In this document: one piece after another, positions 32,813-42,808 of the stretch
Position numbering within the stretch: the first letter of the stretch is position 1
Layout: every line of letters begins with the position of its first letter
Origin: an uncultured Bacilli bacterium
Lineage (GTDB): Bacteria > Bacillota_I > Bacilli_A > RF39 > UBA660
Length of the DNA stretch: 48,296 nucleotides
NCBI GenBank assembly: GCA_944332025.1
Contig: CALVJB010000005.1
Span: 1-48,296, forward strand
Reading direction: 5' to 3'
Position numbers and translations under genes: made by a program
The notes under the pieces: generated by a model
What the model was told of the DNA's origin: nothing
The model's database searches: none
Seen by the model: the letters and a program-made list of their open reading frames with translations, nothing else

Positions 32813-35620
32813 TTATAACATCTTCTTTAAGAACTGTCCTGTATAAGATTCTTTAACTTTACTTACTTCTTCTGGAGTACCAGTAGTAACTATATTACCA
32901 CCACCATCTCCTCCTTCAGGACCTAAATCTATGATGTAATCAGCACATTTAATAACATCTAAGTTATGTTCTATAACAAGTACTGTATCTTTATTATCGA
33001 CTATTTTCTGTAAAATTGCAAGTAACTTCTTAATATCAGCAGAATGTAATCCTGTCGTTGGTTCATCTAAAACAAATAAGGTTTTACCAGTCGCTTTCTT
33101 TTGTAACTCTTTAGCAAGTTTAACCCTTTCAGCTTCTCCTCCAGAAAGTGTTGGAGCACTTTGACCTAGTTTAATATAACCAAGCCCTACATCTTCTAAT
33201 ACTTGAAGTTTATTCTTAATCTTAGGAACATTACTAAAGAACTCTAATGCTTCACTAACTCGCATATCTAAAACATCGGCAATATTCTTCTCTTTATAGT
33301 AAATGTTTAAAGTCTCTCTATTATACCTTGTACCATGACAAACTTCGCAAGGAACATAAACATCAGGTAAGAAATGCATCTCTATTTTCTTAACACCATC
33401 ACCATGACACGCTTCACATCTACCACCTTTTACATTGAAGGAAAATCTATTTTTCTCAAATCCATACATTTTCGCTTCTTTAGTATTAGTAAACAACTCT
33501 CTAATATCATCAAATACTCCTGTATATGTAGCAGGATTACTTCTTGGAGTTCTACCAATAGGTGACTGTGATATATCTACAAGTTTATCAATATTTTCAA
33601 GTCCAAGTATTTTCTTATGTTTACCAGGCTTAACTTTAGATTTATATAAAGTATTAGATGCAGCTTTTACAAGTATCTCATTAATCAAACTACTCTTACC
33701 ACTACCACTAACACCTGTTACACAAGTAAATGTTCCAAGAGGAATTTTAACATCTATATTTTTTAAATTATTCTCCTCTGCTCCTTTAATAGTTATATAT
33801 TTACCAATACCTTTTCTTCTAGTTTTTGGCATTTCAATACATTCTTTTCCACTTAAATAACGTCCTGTAACACTATTATCATTTGCCATAACTTCACTAG
33901 GTGTCCCTGCTGCCACAATTCTTCCACCTCTATCTCCTGCCTCTGGACCTACATCGACTAAGTAGTCGGCAGCAAGCATAGTATCAGTATCATGTTCTAC
34001 AACTATTAAAGTATTACCCAAATCTCTCATTTCAAGTAACGAATTAATAAGTCTATCATTATCTCTTTGATGAAGTCCTATACTAGGTTCATCTAGTACA
34101 TATAAAACACCAGTTAAACGAGAACCAATCTGAGTAGCAAGTCTAATACGTTGTGCCTCTCCTCCTGATAAAGTCCCTGCACTTCTTGCAAGAGTTAAAT
34201 ATTCAAGACCAACATTCTTCAAGAATGATAATCGTGACTTAATCTCCTTAAGGATAAGATCTGCAATCTGCATCTTCTCTTCACTAAGCTCTAATTTATC
34301 AAAGAAAGTAATAAGTTCTTTAATACTCATTAGGGTTACTTCATAAATATTTTTATCCCCTACTTTAACAGATAAAACTTCATCTGCAAGTCTTGCCCCA
34401 TTACACACTTCACAAGTCTGCTCTATCATAAACTTCTCTAACCATTCTCTAATCCAACTACTAGATGTTTCCATATAACGTCTCTCAAGATTATTGATTA
34501 TTCCCTCATAATAATCAGTTTGGTTAGTAACATTACCACTTTTAGAAGCAAAATGAAAATTAATTAATTCATCACTTCCATAAAGAATTAAGTCTTTCTC
34601 TCTTTCCGTTAGTTTCTTAAAAGGTTTAGTAAGACTTATTTTATAATGCTTACACAAACATTCTAATTTCTTAAAATAGATATTATCAGTATCATCCCCA
34701 AGAGTAACAATCGCTCCATCTTTTAAAGATTTATTCTTATCAGGAATAACTAAATCAGGATCTATCTTTAATTTAATACCAAGTCCCTTACACTCAGGAC
34801 ATGCCCCATAAGGTGCATTAAAACTAAATAGACGAGGTTCAAGTTCAGGTAATGAAAAATCACAATAAGGACATGCAAAGTCTTCTGAATAAACAACTTC
34901 TCCACTTCCAAGAAAATCAACAACTACTTTACCCTTACTAAGTTTAGTTGCAACTTCCAAAGACTCAAAAAGTCTACTTCTAATACCATCTTTTAAGACA
35001 ATTCTATCTACAATTACTTCAATATTAGACTTCTTATTCTTCTCTAAAGTAATCTCTTCTGTTAAATCATGCATCTCTCCATTTACTCTAACTCTAACAA
35101 AACCTTGTTTTCTTAAGTCATCAAGTAAATCTTTATGAGTACCCTTCTCCCCATGAACAACAGGAGCCATAATAACAAGTCTAGTACCTTCCTCATGTTC
35201 CAATATTTTATTAGTCATCTCTTCAATACTCTGGCTAGTTATAGGAATATTATGATTAGGACAATATGGAACCCCAACTCTTGCAAATAAAAGACGTAAG
35301 TAATCATATATTTCAGTAACAGTACCAACAGTACTACGAGGATTCTTACTAGTAGTCTTTTGATCTATACTAATCGCAGGACTAAGACCTTCTATAGAAT
35401 CTACATCAGGCTTTTCAGTCCCTCCTAAAAACTGTCTAGCATAAGCAGAAAGACTCTCTACATATCTTCTTTGCCCTTCTGCATAAATCGTATCAAAAGC
35501 AAGAGAAGATTTACCACTACCACTAACACCAGTCATTACAATTAATTTATTCTTAGGTAATTCTATAGAAACATTCTTTAAATTGTTTTCTCTAGCACCT
35601 TTAACTATTATTTTATCCAT
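32813..35620 (-). CDS. uvrA: Excinuclease ABC subunit A
   Basis: UvrA is the damage-sensing ATPase of nucleotide excision repair. It shows two ABC cassettes ([15 protein letters not shown] near the start and [14 protein letters not shown] around residue 630), with LSGGEAQR and LSGGEAER signatures. It also has the zinc modules CPYC...CPEC and CEACHGDG...CEVCHG. The length of 935-938 aa is normal. ATG 35620 and GTG 35629 are both possible; the AAGGAAG site fits 35620. uvrB is not adjacent, unlike in Bacillus. Confidence 0.98.
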   Translation of the reverse strand: MDKIIVKGARENNLKNVSIELPKNKLIVMTGVSGSGKSSLAFDTIYAEGQRRYVESLSAYARQFLGGTEKPDVDSIEGLSPAISIDQKTTSKNPRSTVGTVTEIYDYLRLLFARVGVPYCPNHNIPITSQSIEEMTNKILEHEEGTRLVIMAPVVHGEKGTHKDLLDDLRKQGFVRVRVNGEMHDLTEEITLEKNKKSNIEVIVDRIVLKDGIRSRLFESLEVATKLSKGKVVVDFLGSGEVVYSEDFACPYCDFSLPELEPRLFSFNAPYGACPECKGLGIKLKIDPDLVIPDKNKSLKDGAIVTLGDDTDNIYFKKLECLCKHYKISLTKPFKKLTEREKDLILYGSDELINFHFASKSGNVTNQTDYYEGIINNLERRYMETSSSWIREWLEKFMIEQTCEVCNGARLADEVLSVKVGDKNIYEVTLMSIKELITFFDKLELSEEKMQIADLILKEIKSRLSFLKNVGLEYLTLARSAGTLSGGEAQRIRLATQIGSRLTGVLYVLDEPSIGLHQRDNDRLINSLLEMRDLGNTLIVVEHDTDTMLAADYLVDVGPEAGDRGGRIVAAGTPSEVMANDNSVTGRYLSGKECIEMPKTRRKGIGKYITIKGAEENNLKNIDVKIPLGTFTCVTGVSGSGKSSLINEILVKAASNTLYKSKVKPGKHKKILGLENIDKLVDISQSPIGRTPRSNPATYTGVFDDIRELFTNTKEAKMYGFEKNRFSFNVKGGRCEACHGDGVKKIEMHFLPDVYVPCEVCHGTRYNRETLNIYYKEKNIADVLDMRVSEALEFFSNVPKIKNKLQVLEDVGLGYIKLGQSAPTLSGGEAERVKLAKELQKKATGKTLFVLDEPTTGLHSADIKKLLAILQKIVDNKDTVLVIEHNLDVIKCADYIIDLGPEGGDGGGNIVTTGTPEEVSKVKESYTGQFLKKML

Positions 35621-35734
35621 ATCAACCACTTCCTTAAAACGCTATTTATTATAATACAAAACAACTAATTTTTCTACTACCAAAATATACCACAAGTATA
35701 ATATTAAGTCAAACAAATTTTCTATAAAAGTGGA

Positions 35735-35769
35735 ATTTAAAAAGTATAGACTGTTTTCTAATCTATACT
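35735..35769 (-). terminator. Terminator of the 35771 gene
   Basis: Minus strand AGTATAGA-(11)-TCTATACT stem followed by TTTTTAAATT. Confidence 0.75.
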
Positions 35770-35770
35770 A

Positions 35771-36469
35771 TTATCTTTGTCCTAACAAAAAAGCAATTAA
35801 AGGTATTAAAAGGCTACTAGCAATTACAACAAAAGCTAAAGCATAATTAGTAACAAAAGCTGCTATATTATCTTTATTCTCCTCACCAGGTAATTTCATA
35901 GGAACTATCTTATCTTCATCATTACCATAATGTCCTGTACTCTTAACATAACTTCTACCTTTACTAGAACCACCCTCTTCTAGAAGAGCCTTATTAAGCT
36001 TAGTAATCTCTTGTTTATTTTTAATTTCTATATAATCACATAAATAAGTATGTCCTCCATTAACTACTATCATTTGATAATAATTAACTAAGTTCTCAGG
36101 TATAAATATTTTAAATTGTGAATAGTTTTCTTTCAAAAACTCTGGCTTTAAATGTTCCAAAGTTTCTGACAAAATACCTATCTCTAAGAAAGCTAAGTTA
36201 TATATATTATTATTTATTTTATTAGTAATATCATCATCCATTACATCAATACTTTTAAAATTAACATAATCTTCATTATTATTAGTAACACCAACTACTA
36301 TATTTTTAGGATTAAAGTTAATAACATAATATCCTTTGCCATGAATATATTTCATCGTAGAATCCATTACATAAAAAAGACGTGTATATTCATCATTATT
36401 ATGATAAGTCTTAGTATACTCATCTAATGTCTCTTCAAAAGGAAATCTAATTATCTCTCCCATAGGCAT
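35771..36469 (-). CDS. Tail-anchored protein resembling a degenerate kinase fold
   Basis: A roughly 232-aa protein ending in a single hydrophobic helix (about residues 207-229) with only a few residues after it, so it would be inserted as a tail anchor with the main body in the cytoplasm. Residues 41-60 (KYIHGKGYYVINFNPKNIVV) resemble the catalytic loop of protein or aminoglycoside kinases, with HRD-LKPEN replaced by VIN-FNPKN, so the catalytic Asp would be lost. A similar region occurs in EssB/YukC-type pseudokinases, but overall similarity is too weak to assign it. No partner secretion genes are seen here. Confidence 0.6.
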   Translation of the reverse strand: MPMGEIIRFPFEETLDEYTKTYHNNDEYTRLFYVMDSTMKYIHGKGYYVINFNPKNIVVGVTNNNEDYVNFKSIDVMDDDITNKINNNIYNLAFLEIGILSETLEHLKPEFLKENYSQFKIFIPENLVNYYQMIVVNGGHTYLCDYIEIKNKQEITKLNKALLEEGGSSKGRSYVKSTGHYGNDEDKIVPMKLPGEENKDNIAAFVTNYALAFVVIASSLLIPLIAFLLGQR

Positions 36470-36509
36470 CACTGCTTTCTATTCTTTATACTATATATTT
36501 TAAAGCATT

Positions 36510-37976
36510 TTAAGAGTAATTACAAGTCTGATTATATTTAAGAATCTTCTCTTTCGCTCTAGTTGTCTTAACAGAATCTAACCAATAATCTTCAGGGCCC
36601 CCTCCCATCACAAAAGAGACTCTATCATTATTTTTCAACTCATAATCAAGTGGTACTTCTATTCCATTAACAATCGCTCTATCAAGATTATAACCAGTAC
36701 TGTCGCTTTCTAAAAATGCTAAATCTATAGGAGTAGAACCTAAAGGTAATTCAATAGTTCTATTATTTTTAGTCCTAACATAGACATGCTCATTAGCAAA
36801 TAACTCTTTTTTAACTTTCTCTACATATAAATCATTTCTTTCAAAATATTCACTAAGAAAGTTAAGATCTTTACAAAACTGTAAATTCTCTCTTATCTCA
36901 TCTTGCAATTCACTAAAAGGTTTATTCTTAGAATAGATATAATATGGTAGTCCATAAGTATCTATCATATCCATAAAATTAGTCCTAATCTGTGCTTGCA
37001 CTAAACAATTATTAACCGAAAAAACAGTATGTAGAGACTGATATAAATTAGTTTTAGGTACTGCAATAAAATCTTTAATTATTGATTTAGCAGGAACATA
37101 TTTTTTATTTATAACAGCCACAGCTTTATAACAATCTAAATAATCATCAGTTATTATTTTAACAGCAAATAAATCATGTACTGCATCAAGAGTTACAATA
37201 TTTGTATTACTATGATTAAGTTTTCTATTAAGTTTATTTAACTTTTTATAAGTACTATAAACTTCTTTTATTCTTAACTTAACAACACCTTTAATATTAT
37301 TATCTCTTAAAGTCTTTTCTATATTAAAAACAACTCTATCTAATGTATCTTTATTTACATCAAAATACTCATTTATTTTTCTTGAAGTATCTTCATAATC
37401 TAAAGGATTCAACACTTTAAAAGATAAATCTTCTAATTTCTTTTTTACTTCATACATACCAGTACGATATGCTAAAGGAACATATAAATCTATTGTCTCA
37501 AGTGCATTCTCCTTTTGCTTAAATTCACTCTTAAAACCAATTGTCATCATATTATGAAGTCTATCTGCACACTTAATATGAATATCTCTAATATCATCAT
37601 TAATCGCTCTTAATATCTTAGCAGTATTCGCTTCTACTTTTTCACTCTTACTAGAAAAGTTAAGTCCTTTTAATTTACTAACCCCATCAACAAGCCTTGC
37701 AACACCACTTCCAAATATAGACTCTATCTCACCTAAAGTAATATCAGTATCTTCAACAGTATCATGTAAAAGACCTGCTACAATTGTTTCTGTATCATTA
37801 TAAGTAGAAGCAAGAATATAAGCAACATATAAAGGATGACTTATATAAGGCTCTCCACTCTGTCTAAACTGTCCTTCATGAAGCTTAGAAGCTAATAGAT
37901 AAGCTTTTCTAATAACTTCCTCTCCTCCTATATCATTTTCTCTTACTTTATCAAGTACATCATTAATAGTTATCAA
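36510..37976 (-). CDS. rel: RelA/SpoT homologue, probably hydrolase-only
   Basis: RSH enzymes set (p)ppGpp levels. The HD hydrolase domain looks intact: SHPLYVAYILA, GLLHDTVEDTD and CADRLHNM. The synthetase-like domain is present (RIKEVYSTYKK; DLFAVKI; YQSLHT), but the catalytic EVQIRT reads QAQIRT, with Gln (CAA at 36996-36998) for the essential Glu, and KPNGYQSLHT reads KTNLYQSLHT. A TGS domain follows, and the ACT and zinc-finger parts are missing, giving 488 aa against about 730. The best start is TTG 37976 behind GAGGAG; TTG 37994 lies upstream of that site. By these residues it would degrade but not make (p)ppGpp; a separate small synthetase would be expected elsewhere. Confidence 0.85.
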   Translation of the reverse strand: MITINDVLDKVRENDIGGEEVIRKAYLLASKLHEGQFRQSGEPYISHPLYVAYILASTYNDTETIVAGLLHDTVEDTDITLGEIESIFGSGVARLVDGVSKLKGLNFSSKSEKVEANTAKILRAINDDIRDIHIKCADRLHNMMTIGFKSEFKQKENALETIDLYVPLAYRTGMYEVKKKLEDLSFKVLNPLDYEDTSRKINEYFDVNKDTLDRVVFNIEKTLRDNNIKGVVKLRIKEVYSTYKKLNKLNRKLNHSNTNIVTLDAVHDLFAVKIITDDYLDCYKAVAVINKKYVPAKSIIKDFIAVPKTNLYQSLHTVFSVNNCLVQAQIRTNFMDMIDTYGLPYYIYSKNKPFSELQDEIRENLQFCKDLNFLSEYFERNDLYVEKVKKELFANEHVYVRTKNNRTIELPLGSTPIDLAFLESDSTGYNLDRAIVNGIEVPLDYELKNNDRVSFVMGGGPEDYWLDSVKTTRAKEKILKYNQTCNYS

Positions 37977-38005
37977 AATATCACTCCTCTCCAAATTTAT
38001 TTACA

Positions 38006-38035
38006 AAAAAATGACTTACCAAAAAAGTCATTTTT
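38006..38035 (-). terminator. Terminator after the sigma-factor operon
   Basis: AAAATGACTT-(7)-AAGTCATTTT stem followed by T residues on the minus strand; the symmetry would also allow use from the other side. Confidence 0.75.
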
Positions 38036-38127
38036 ATATACAACAATCAAATATATCTAAAGAACCTCTCATAATACCACTACCTCTCAAAGATTAGAAA
38101 GATAATAACAAAGAAAAGTAATACTTG

Positions 38128-38697
38128 TCAACCACAAAATTGAAATTTTTCTTTCAAGTTTTTAATAACTCTACTAATATGAGAAGAACTAACCTCTAAA
38201 AGGTCCATAATTTCCCTATATTTAAAGTTATTTAATCTTAACGTAATAATCGCTGCATCTTCTATATTTAAATCATACAAGTAGTTATTTAATTCATCAT
38301 AGATATCTAAATCATCTATAACATTATAAGGATCTTTCGATTCACTATCTCTAACTTCAAAATCTAACTCCTGATATTTCAAAAGAGGTCTATTCTTAAG
38401 AGTAAGAATACTTCTATACATATAATTAAAATTAGACGTTAAACATACTAAAAGAAAAGAATAAAACAAAGTTCCCTTATTAGAATCAAATTTCTTAATA
38501 GCATGGTTAAAAGCAATGATACCTTCTTGTAAAAAGTCATCAAGAGTAAATCCTTCATAGTGATTAGCTTTTAAATAATTATAATACTCTAAAGCTTTAC
38601 TATAAATAATAGGCTTATATTTTTTTAACATAATATCATAAGCCACTTCATCATTATCGTAAATTAAGTCTAAAAGTTCATAATCATTATATTTCAT
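38128..38697 (-). CDS. Sigma-70 family factor (SigH-like)
   Basis: A 189-aa sigma factor with region 2 (FLQEGIIAFNHAIKKFDSNKGTLFYSF, here the -10 recognition helix region around residues 55-85) and region 4 helix-turn-helix (RLNNFKYREIMDLLEVSSSHISR). Its place directly before rlmB-mrnC-cysS matches the position of sigH in Bacillus, which supports a SigH-type call. The intervening yacP gene found there is absent. Its regulon cannot be read from this window. Confidence 0.82.
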   Translation of the reverse strand: MKYNDYELLDLIYDNDEVAYDIMLKKYKPIIYSKALEYYNYLKANHYEGFTLDDFLQEGIIAFNHAIKKFDSNKGTLFYSFLLVCLTSNFNYMYRSILTLKNRPLLKYQELDFEVRDSESKDPYNVIDDLDIYDELNNYLYDLNIEDAAIITLRLNNFKYREIMDLLEVSSSHISRVIKNLKEKFQFCG

Positions 38698-38702
38698 AAA
38701 TC

Positions 38703-39407
38703 CTACTTTCTACTTCGGACTACCTCATATATCAATATCCCTGCTGCAACAGAAGCATTTAAACTATCTATTTTAGGACTAATTGGAATAGTAATTAGAA
38801 AGTCACAAGATTCTTTAACAAGTTTACTCATACCTTTCTCTTCATTACCAATGATAAGACAAACTTTTCCATTATAGTCTACCTCTCTATAGTCTTCCCC
38901 ACTCATAACTGTACCATATATCCAAAAACCGTTATCTTTAAGTGTTTTAATAGTATTATTAAGATTAGTAACCAAGACTATATCAATATCAAATACTGCT
39001 CCTACACTAGTTTTAACAACAGTAGAGTTTACAAGTACTTGTCTATCATTAGGAATGATAATAGTTTTAATTCCTGCAGCGACAGCTGTCCTAATAATAG
39101 CACCAAAGTTATGAGGATCAAGAATATGATCTAAGATAAGGATTTTATCATCTTCTCTATTTAATATTTTATTTAAAGGAGTATATTGGTAGTCCTCCAT
39201 ATCGATGATTATACCTTGGTGATTATCCCTAGTCAAATTATCAATTTCCGATTTTCGAGCCAATTTTATCTTAGATTTTGGAAATTCCCCTAGCAAATTT
39301 TTAATTTTCAAGTAATATTTCTCCTCAATTTTCAATTTTCTAACTTTTTTTAAAAGTTTTTCATCACTAAATATTCTTTCCGCTACATTTCTTCCATATA
39401 CTAACAT
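38703..39407 (-). CDS. rlmB: 23S rRNA 2'-O-methyltransferase, TrmH/RlmB family
   Basis: A SPOUT methyltransferase with the trefoil-knot motifs LILDHILDPHNFGAIIRTA (motif 1), LIIGNEEKGMSKLV (motif 2) and ISPKIDSLNASVAAGI (motif 3). It is expected to methylate G2251 of 23S rRNA. The first 55 residues hold the small substrate-binding domain (VYGRNVAERIF). GGAGGAATT precedes the ATG. It overlaps mrnC by seven bases. Confidence 0.93.
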   Translation of the reverse strand: MLVYGRNVAERIFSDEKLLKKVRKLKIEEKYYLKIKNLLGEFPKSKIKLARKSEIDNLTRDNHQGIIIDMEDYQYTPLNKILNREDDKILILDHILDPHNFGAIIRTAVAAGIKTIIIPNDRQVLVNSTVVKTSVGAVFDIDIVLVTNLNNTIKTLKDNGFWIYGTVMSGEDYREVDYNGKVCLIIGNEEKGMSKLVKESCDFLITIPISPKIDSLNASVAAGILIYEVVRSRK

Positions 39408-39781
39408 AATTCCTCCACTATATAATTCATAACTTCATCTATTCTATCCATTCTATTACTAAGTTTCAAATACCCAATTAGTGCTTCTATTGCAGTCGCT
39501 TTTTTATATTCTATCACACTACATCCCTTAGGATTAGCATGACTTTTAGCATTTCTAGCTCGCTTAATAACACTAATCTCTTCTTCATTAAAGAAATCAC
39601 TATCTAACATTTTATCTAAAAAATAAGCTTGTCTTTTAGCACTGACATAATTAATAGACTCTTTCTGCAAATCATTAACTTTCCCTATTTTTTTGCGGGT
39701 TAAATACATTCTAATATATTCTTCATACACAGCATCACCAAGATAAGCCAGTACTAAAGAATTAACACATCTAATATCCAT
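39401..39781 (-). CDS. mrnC: Mini-ribonuclease III
   Basis: MrnC matures 23S rRNA ends in Firmicutes. The 126-aa protein is an RNase III catalytic domain without the dsRNA-binding domain, with LAYLGDAVYEEYIR (the signature acidic helix) and TAIEALIGYLKL. The start at 39781 (MDIRC) follows AGGAG; GTG 39787 is too close to that site. The gene is coupled with rlmB, the usual arrangement. Confidence 0.93.
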   Translation of the reverse strand: MDIRCVNSLVLAYLGDAVYEEYIRMYLTRKKIGKVNDLQKESINYVSAKRQAYFLDKMLDSDFFNEEEISVIKRARNAKSHANPKGCSVIEYKKATAIEALIGYLKLSNRMDRIDEVMNYIVEELC

Positions 39782-39814
39782 AAACACTCTCCTAAAGAAA
39801 AAAGACTATAAAGT

Positions 39815-40510
39815 CTAATCTCTATCATTACCCATAACAACTAAAACTAGTCTTAATAATTCTAATAATGTTGATATTAAAGAAGCGACATAAGTCATAG
39901 CAGCTGCCATTAACATAGAACTAGCCATAGATTTTTCGCTACTATCAACTACTTTTAATTTATTAAGAAACATTTTTCCTCGCCTAGAAGCATTAAACTC
40001 AACAGGTAAAGTAATAAGTTGAAACAAAAGGATTGCCACTAACAAGAATATACCAATCCAAGCAAGATTCATCGCTCCAAAGATAAGACCAATTAAAACA
40101 GCTAAATAACCAAACTTAGAACTAAAATTAACAATAGGTACTAAGAAAGATCTAAATTTCAAAAAGAAATAGCCTTCCTTATCTTGAACAGCATGTCCAC
40201 ATTCATGAGCAGCCACACTAACACTAGCAATAGAGTCACCATTGTATATATCAGTAGAAAGTCTAACAACTTTAGCTCTTGGATCATAATGGTCAGTCAA
40301 ATATCCTCTAGTCTCTACAACATAAATATTATCTAATCCATTATCTTTTAATATTTCTCTAGCAACTTCAGCTCCTGTCATACCGCTTTTAACTTTAACT
40401 TTTTTATATTTACTATATCTTGTTCTTAAATAGATATCTGCTAGTAAAGTTATAAAAAAAGCAATTATAACAAGTCCATATCCAAAATACATAAAATCAA
40501 AAAATATCAT
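39815..40510 (-). CDS. YugP-type membrane zinc metallopeptidase
   Basis: A 231-aa integral membrane protease with an N-terminal helix, the zinc motif HECGHAVQ (about residues 107-114) and three further hydrophobic helices. The end (LMAAAMTYVASLISTLLELL) is characteristic of the YugP/DUF2324-like family. The substrate is unknown. AGGAGGT precedes the ATG. It is inserted between mrnC and cysS, which are neighbours in Bacillus. Confidence 0.9.
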   Translation of the reverse strand: MIFFDFMYFGYGLVIIAFFITLLADIYLRTRYSKYKKVKVKSGMTGAEVAREILKDNGLDNIYVVETRGYLTDHYDPRAKVVRLSTDIYNGDSIASVSVAAHECGHAVQDKEGYFFLKFRSFLVPIVNFSSKFGYLAVLIGLIFGAMNLAWIGIFLLVAILLFQLITLPVEFNASRRGKMFLNKLKVVDSSEKSMASSMLMAAAMTYVASLISTLLELLRLVLVVMGNDRD

Positions 40511-40518
40511 ATAACCTC

Positions 40519-41901
40519 CTATATTTTCTCTATAGTAGTACCGCCTCTACCATCTATTAATTTAAATCCAATACTCTCTAAATAATCACGAATTCTATCC
40601 GCCTCAGCATAATCTTTATTTTTCTTGGCTTCATTTCTCTTTTCTATTAAACTTTTTATCTCATCATCAATATCTATTATATCATCTTTTAACAAATCTA
40701 AACTTAAAACTTTATCAAATTCCATAACTAACTGTTTCTTAGTCTTATCACTAGTATCAAGTTTCAACACTTCATAAAGTACTGTTAAAGCCATCGCTGT
40801 ATTCATATCGTCACTTAAAGCATCTTTAAATTTATCTAAATAAGTATTAATTATTCCCTCATCAAGTTCACCTTCATCTTTAAGTAAAGATACTCTATTC
40901 TTAAGCTTCTTATAAGCATTTTCTGCTTGTCCTAAAGCTTCATAAGTAAAAAGTAAAGGTTTACGATAATGAGACTCTAAGCACATATAACGATAACTTA
41001 AAGGATTAAAGCCAGCATCTTCTAAAGTACTAACAGTAAGTATATCTCCTTTAGATTTACTCATCTTACCACTTTTGTCATTTAAATGTTCTCCATGTAC
41101 CCAATAATTACACCATTTATGACCTAAATAAGCCTCACTCTGAGCGATTTCATTAGTATGATGTGGAAAGATATTATCAACACCACCACAGTGAATATCA
41201 AGATATTCTCCTAAATTTTTAATAGCAATTGAGGAACACTCTATATGCCAACCAGGATAACCCACACCAAAAGGACTATCCCATTTTAACTCTTGTGAAT
41301 CAAACTTAGACTTAGTAAACCATAAAACAAAGTCAGCTTGATTTTTCTTATTACTATCAAACTCAACACCTTCACGTGCCCCCACTACCATATCATCTAC
41401 TTTATGATTAGTTAAAATATAGTAGTCACTAAGTTTAGAAGTATCAAAATAAACATTACCACCAGCTTTATAAGCATAACCTTCATCAAGTAGTTTTTCT
41501 ATCATCTTTATATAAGAATCTATATTACTAGTAGCAGGACTAACAATACTAGGCCACTTAATATTAAGTTTCTCTGTATCTTTTTTAAACTCATCAGTGT
41601 AAAACCTAGCGATATCTAATACTGATTTGTGTTCTTTTTTCGCACTTTTAAGCATTTTATCTTCACCACTATCAGAATCACTTGACAAATGCCCAACATC
41701 AGTAATATTCATACAACGTTTAACATTATAACCTAACATATTTAAAGTTTTCTCTAATATATCTTCCATTATATAAGTCCTTAAATTACCAATATGAGCA
41801 TAATGATAAACAGTAGGACCACAAGTATACATCTTAACTTCATTCTTATCTATTGGTACGAACTCTTCTACACTTCTTGTAAGAGTATTATATAACTTCA
41901 T
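40519..41901 (-). CDS. cysS: Cysteinyl-tRNA synthetase
   Basis: A class I synthetase: CGPTVYHYAHIGNLRTY (zinc Cys and HIGH-type HIGN), GWHIECSS and HCGG (zinc ligands), and KMSKSKG (KMSKS loop near residue 268). The length of 460 aa is normal. ATG 41901 (MKLYNT) follows AGAGGTG; the longer frame starting at 41910 overlaps that site. No T-box leader is visible upstream. It heads the cysS-yugP-mrnC-rlmB-sigma operon. Confidence 0.98.
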   Translation of the reverse strand: MKLYNTLTRSVEEFVPIDKNEVKMYTCGPTVYHYAHIGNLRTYIMEDILEKTLNMLGYNVKRCMNITDVGHLSSDSDSGEDKMLKSAKKEHKSVLDIARFYTDEFKKDTEKLNIKWPSIVSPATSNIDSYIKMIEKLLDEGYAYKAGGNVYFDTSKLSDYYILTNHKVDDMVVGAREGVEFDSNKKNQADFVLWFTKSKFDSQELKWDSPFGVGYPGWHIECSSIAIKNLGEYLDIHCGGVDNIFPHHTNEIAQSEAYLGHKWCNYWVHGEHLNDKSGKMSKSKGDILTVSTLEDAGFNPLSYRYMCLESHYRKPLLFTYEALGQAENAYKKLKNRVSLLKDEGELDEGIINTYLDKFKDALSDDMNTAMALTVLYEVLKLDTSDKTKKQLVMEFDKVLSLDLLKDDIIDIDDEIKSLIEKRNEAKKNKDYAEADRIRDYLESIGFKLIDGRGGTTIEKI

Positions 41902-41955
41902 AAAAAGCACCTCTTTCTAATTGTCTATATTATATCATTAAAATATCTAAAAGAA

Positions 41956-41984
41956 AATAAGAGACCAGATAATAATCTCTTATT
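41956..41984 (-). terminator. Terminator of the 42001 gene
   Basis: Minus strand AATAAGAGA-(11)-TCTCTTATT followed by TTCTTTT. Confidence 0.7.
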
Positions 41985-42000
41985 ATATTATATGATTATT

Positions 42001-42732
42001 TTATAAATTTCTTTTCTTCTTTTGTAAAATGAATTTATTTCTTTCTTCTATAATATCTAAATCACAATTAGACCTTAATCCTTTACCCATCATTAATTCA
42101 ACAGACTTATTATTATCTGCATAATCTATTAAATCTATATGATAATTAGATAACATATCTCCTGGAAATTTAACATTTAATATATCATATATATCACCTT
42201 TTGTTAATACTCCTAGTTTTTTATTAACACTAATCATATCACCTGTAGCATAATAAGACATTGTAATTGAACTTTTTAGTTTTGACAAATTATCTAAATA
42301 TATATGAATACTTCCAGAATAAATATTCATTTCAACTACCTGATTACTATTGTTTCTATTACTAAACTTTGTAGAAAACTCTATTCCATCACAAAAATTA
42401 TCATCCAATATATTTTTAGCTATCTTACCAAATATTTTACTATCCATAATTGTTAAAACTTCATCAGAACAGTAAATTCCTTTTTTCTTTTTAACATTAG
42501 CACCAAATAAAGTACTTGAAAATATTCTATCCAATCTATTATGTTTTAAGGTACAATCATAAACTAATCTTTTTGTTTGTGGATTAAATGAAAACGTTAA
42601 ATTTTCATACTCACTATCAACTCTTGCATACTTTTTTAAAGACTCTAACTTTCTTTGAATTTTCTGATACTCAACTCTTAATCCAAATATAACATCACTT
42701 AATTGATAAAATTCTTTATTGCCATAAATCAT
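42001..42732 (-). CDS. Hypothetical protein, 243 aa
   Basis: I do not recognise this protein. It is soluble, with a helical N-terminus (about residues 1-40) followed by a beta-rich middle and a Lys-rich end (ILQKKKRNL). There is no signal peptide. A frame-wide mixture of Asn/Lys/Ser is consistent with the low GC. It stands alone between its own terminator and the AlbA_2 gene upstream, 76 bases away. Confidence 0.7.
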   Translation of the reverse strand: MIYGNKEFYQLSDVIFGLRVEYQKIQRKLESLKKYARVDSEYENLTFSFNPQTKRLVYDCTLKHNRLDRIFSSTLFGANVKKKKGIYCSDEVLTIMDSKIFGKIAKNILDDNFCDGIEFSTKFSNRNNSNQVVEMNIYSGSIHIYLDNLSKLKSSITMSYYATGDMISVNKKLGVLTKGDIYDILNVKFPGDMLSNYHIDLIDYADNNKSVELMMGKGLRSNCDLDIIEERNKFILQKKKRNL

Positions 42733-42808
42733 AATAAATATCTCCTCGCTTTTATTTATCTATATTATATCTTATAAATAGTGTTTTTTCTACAACATAA
42801 TAAATTAA

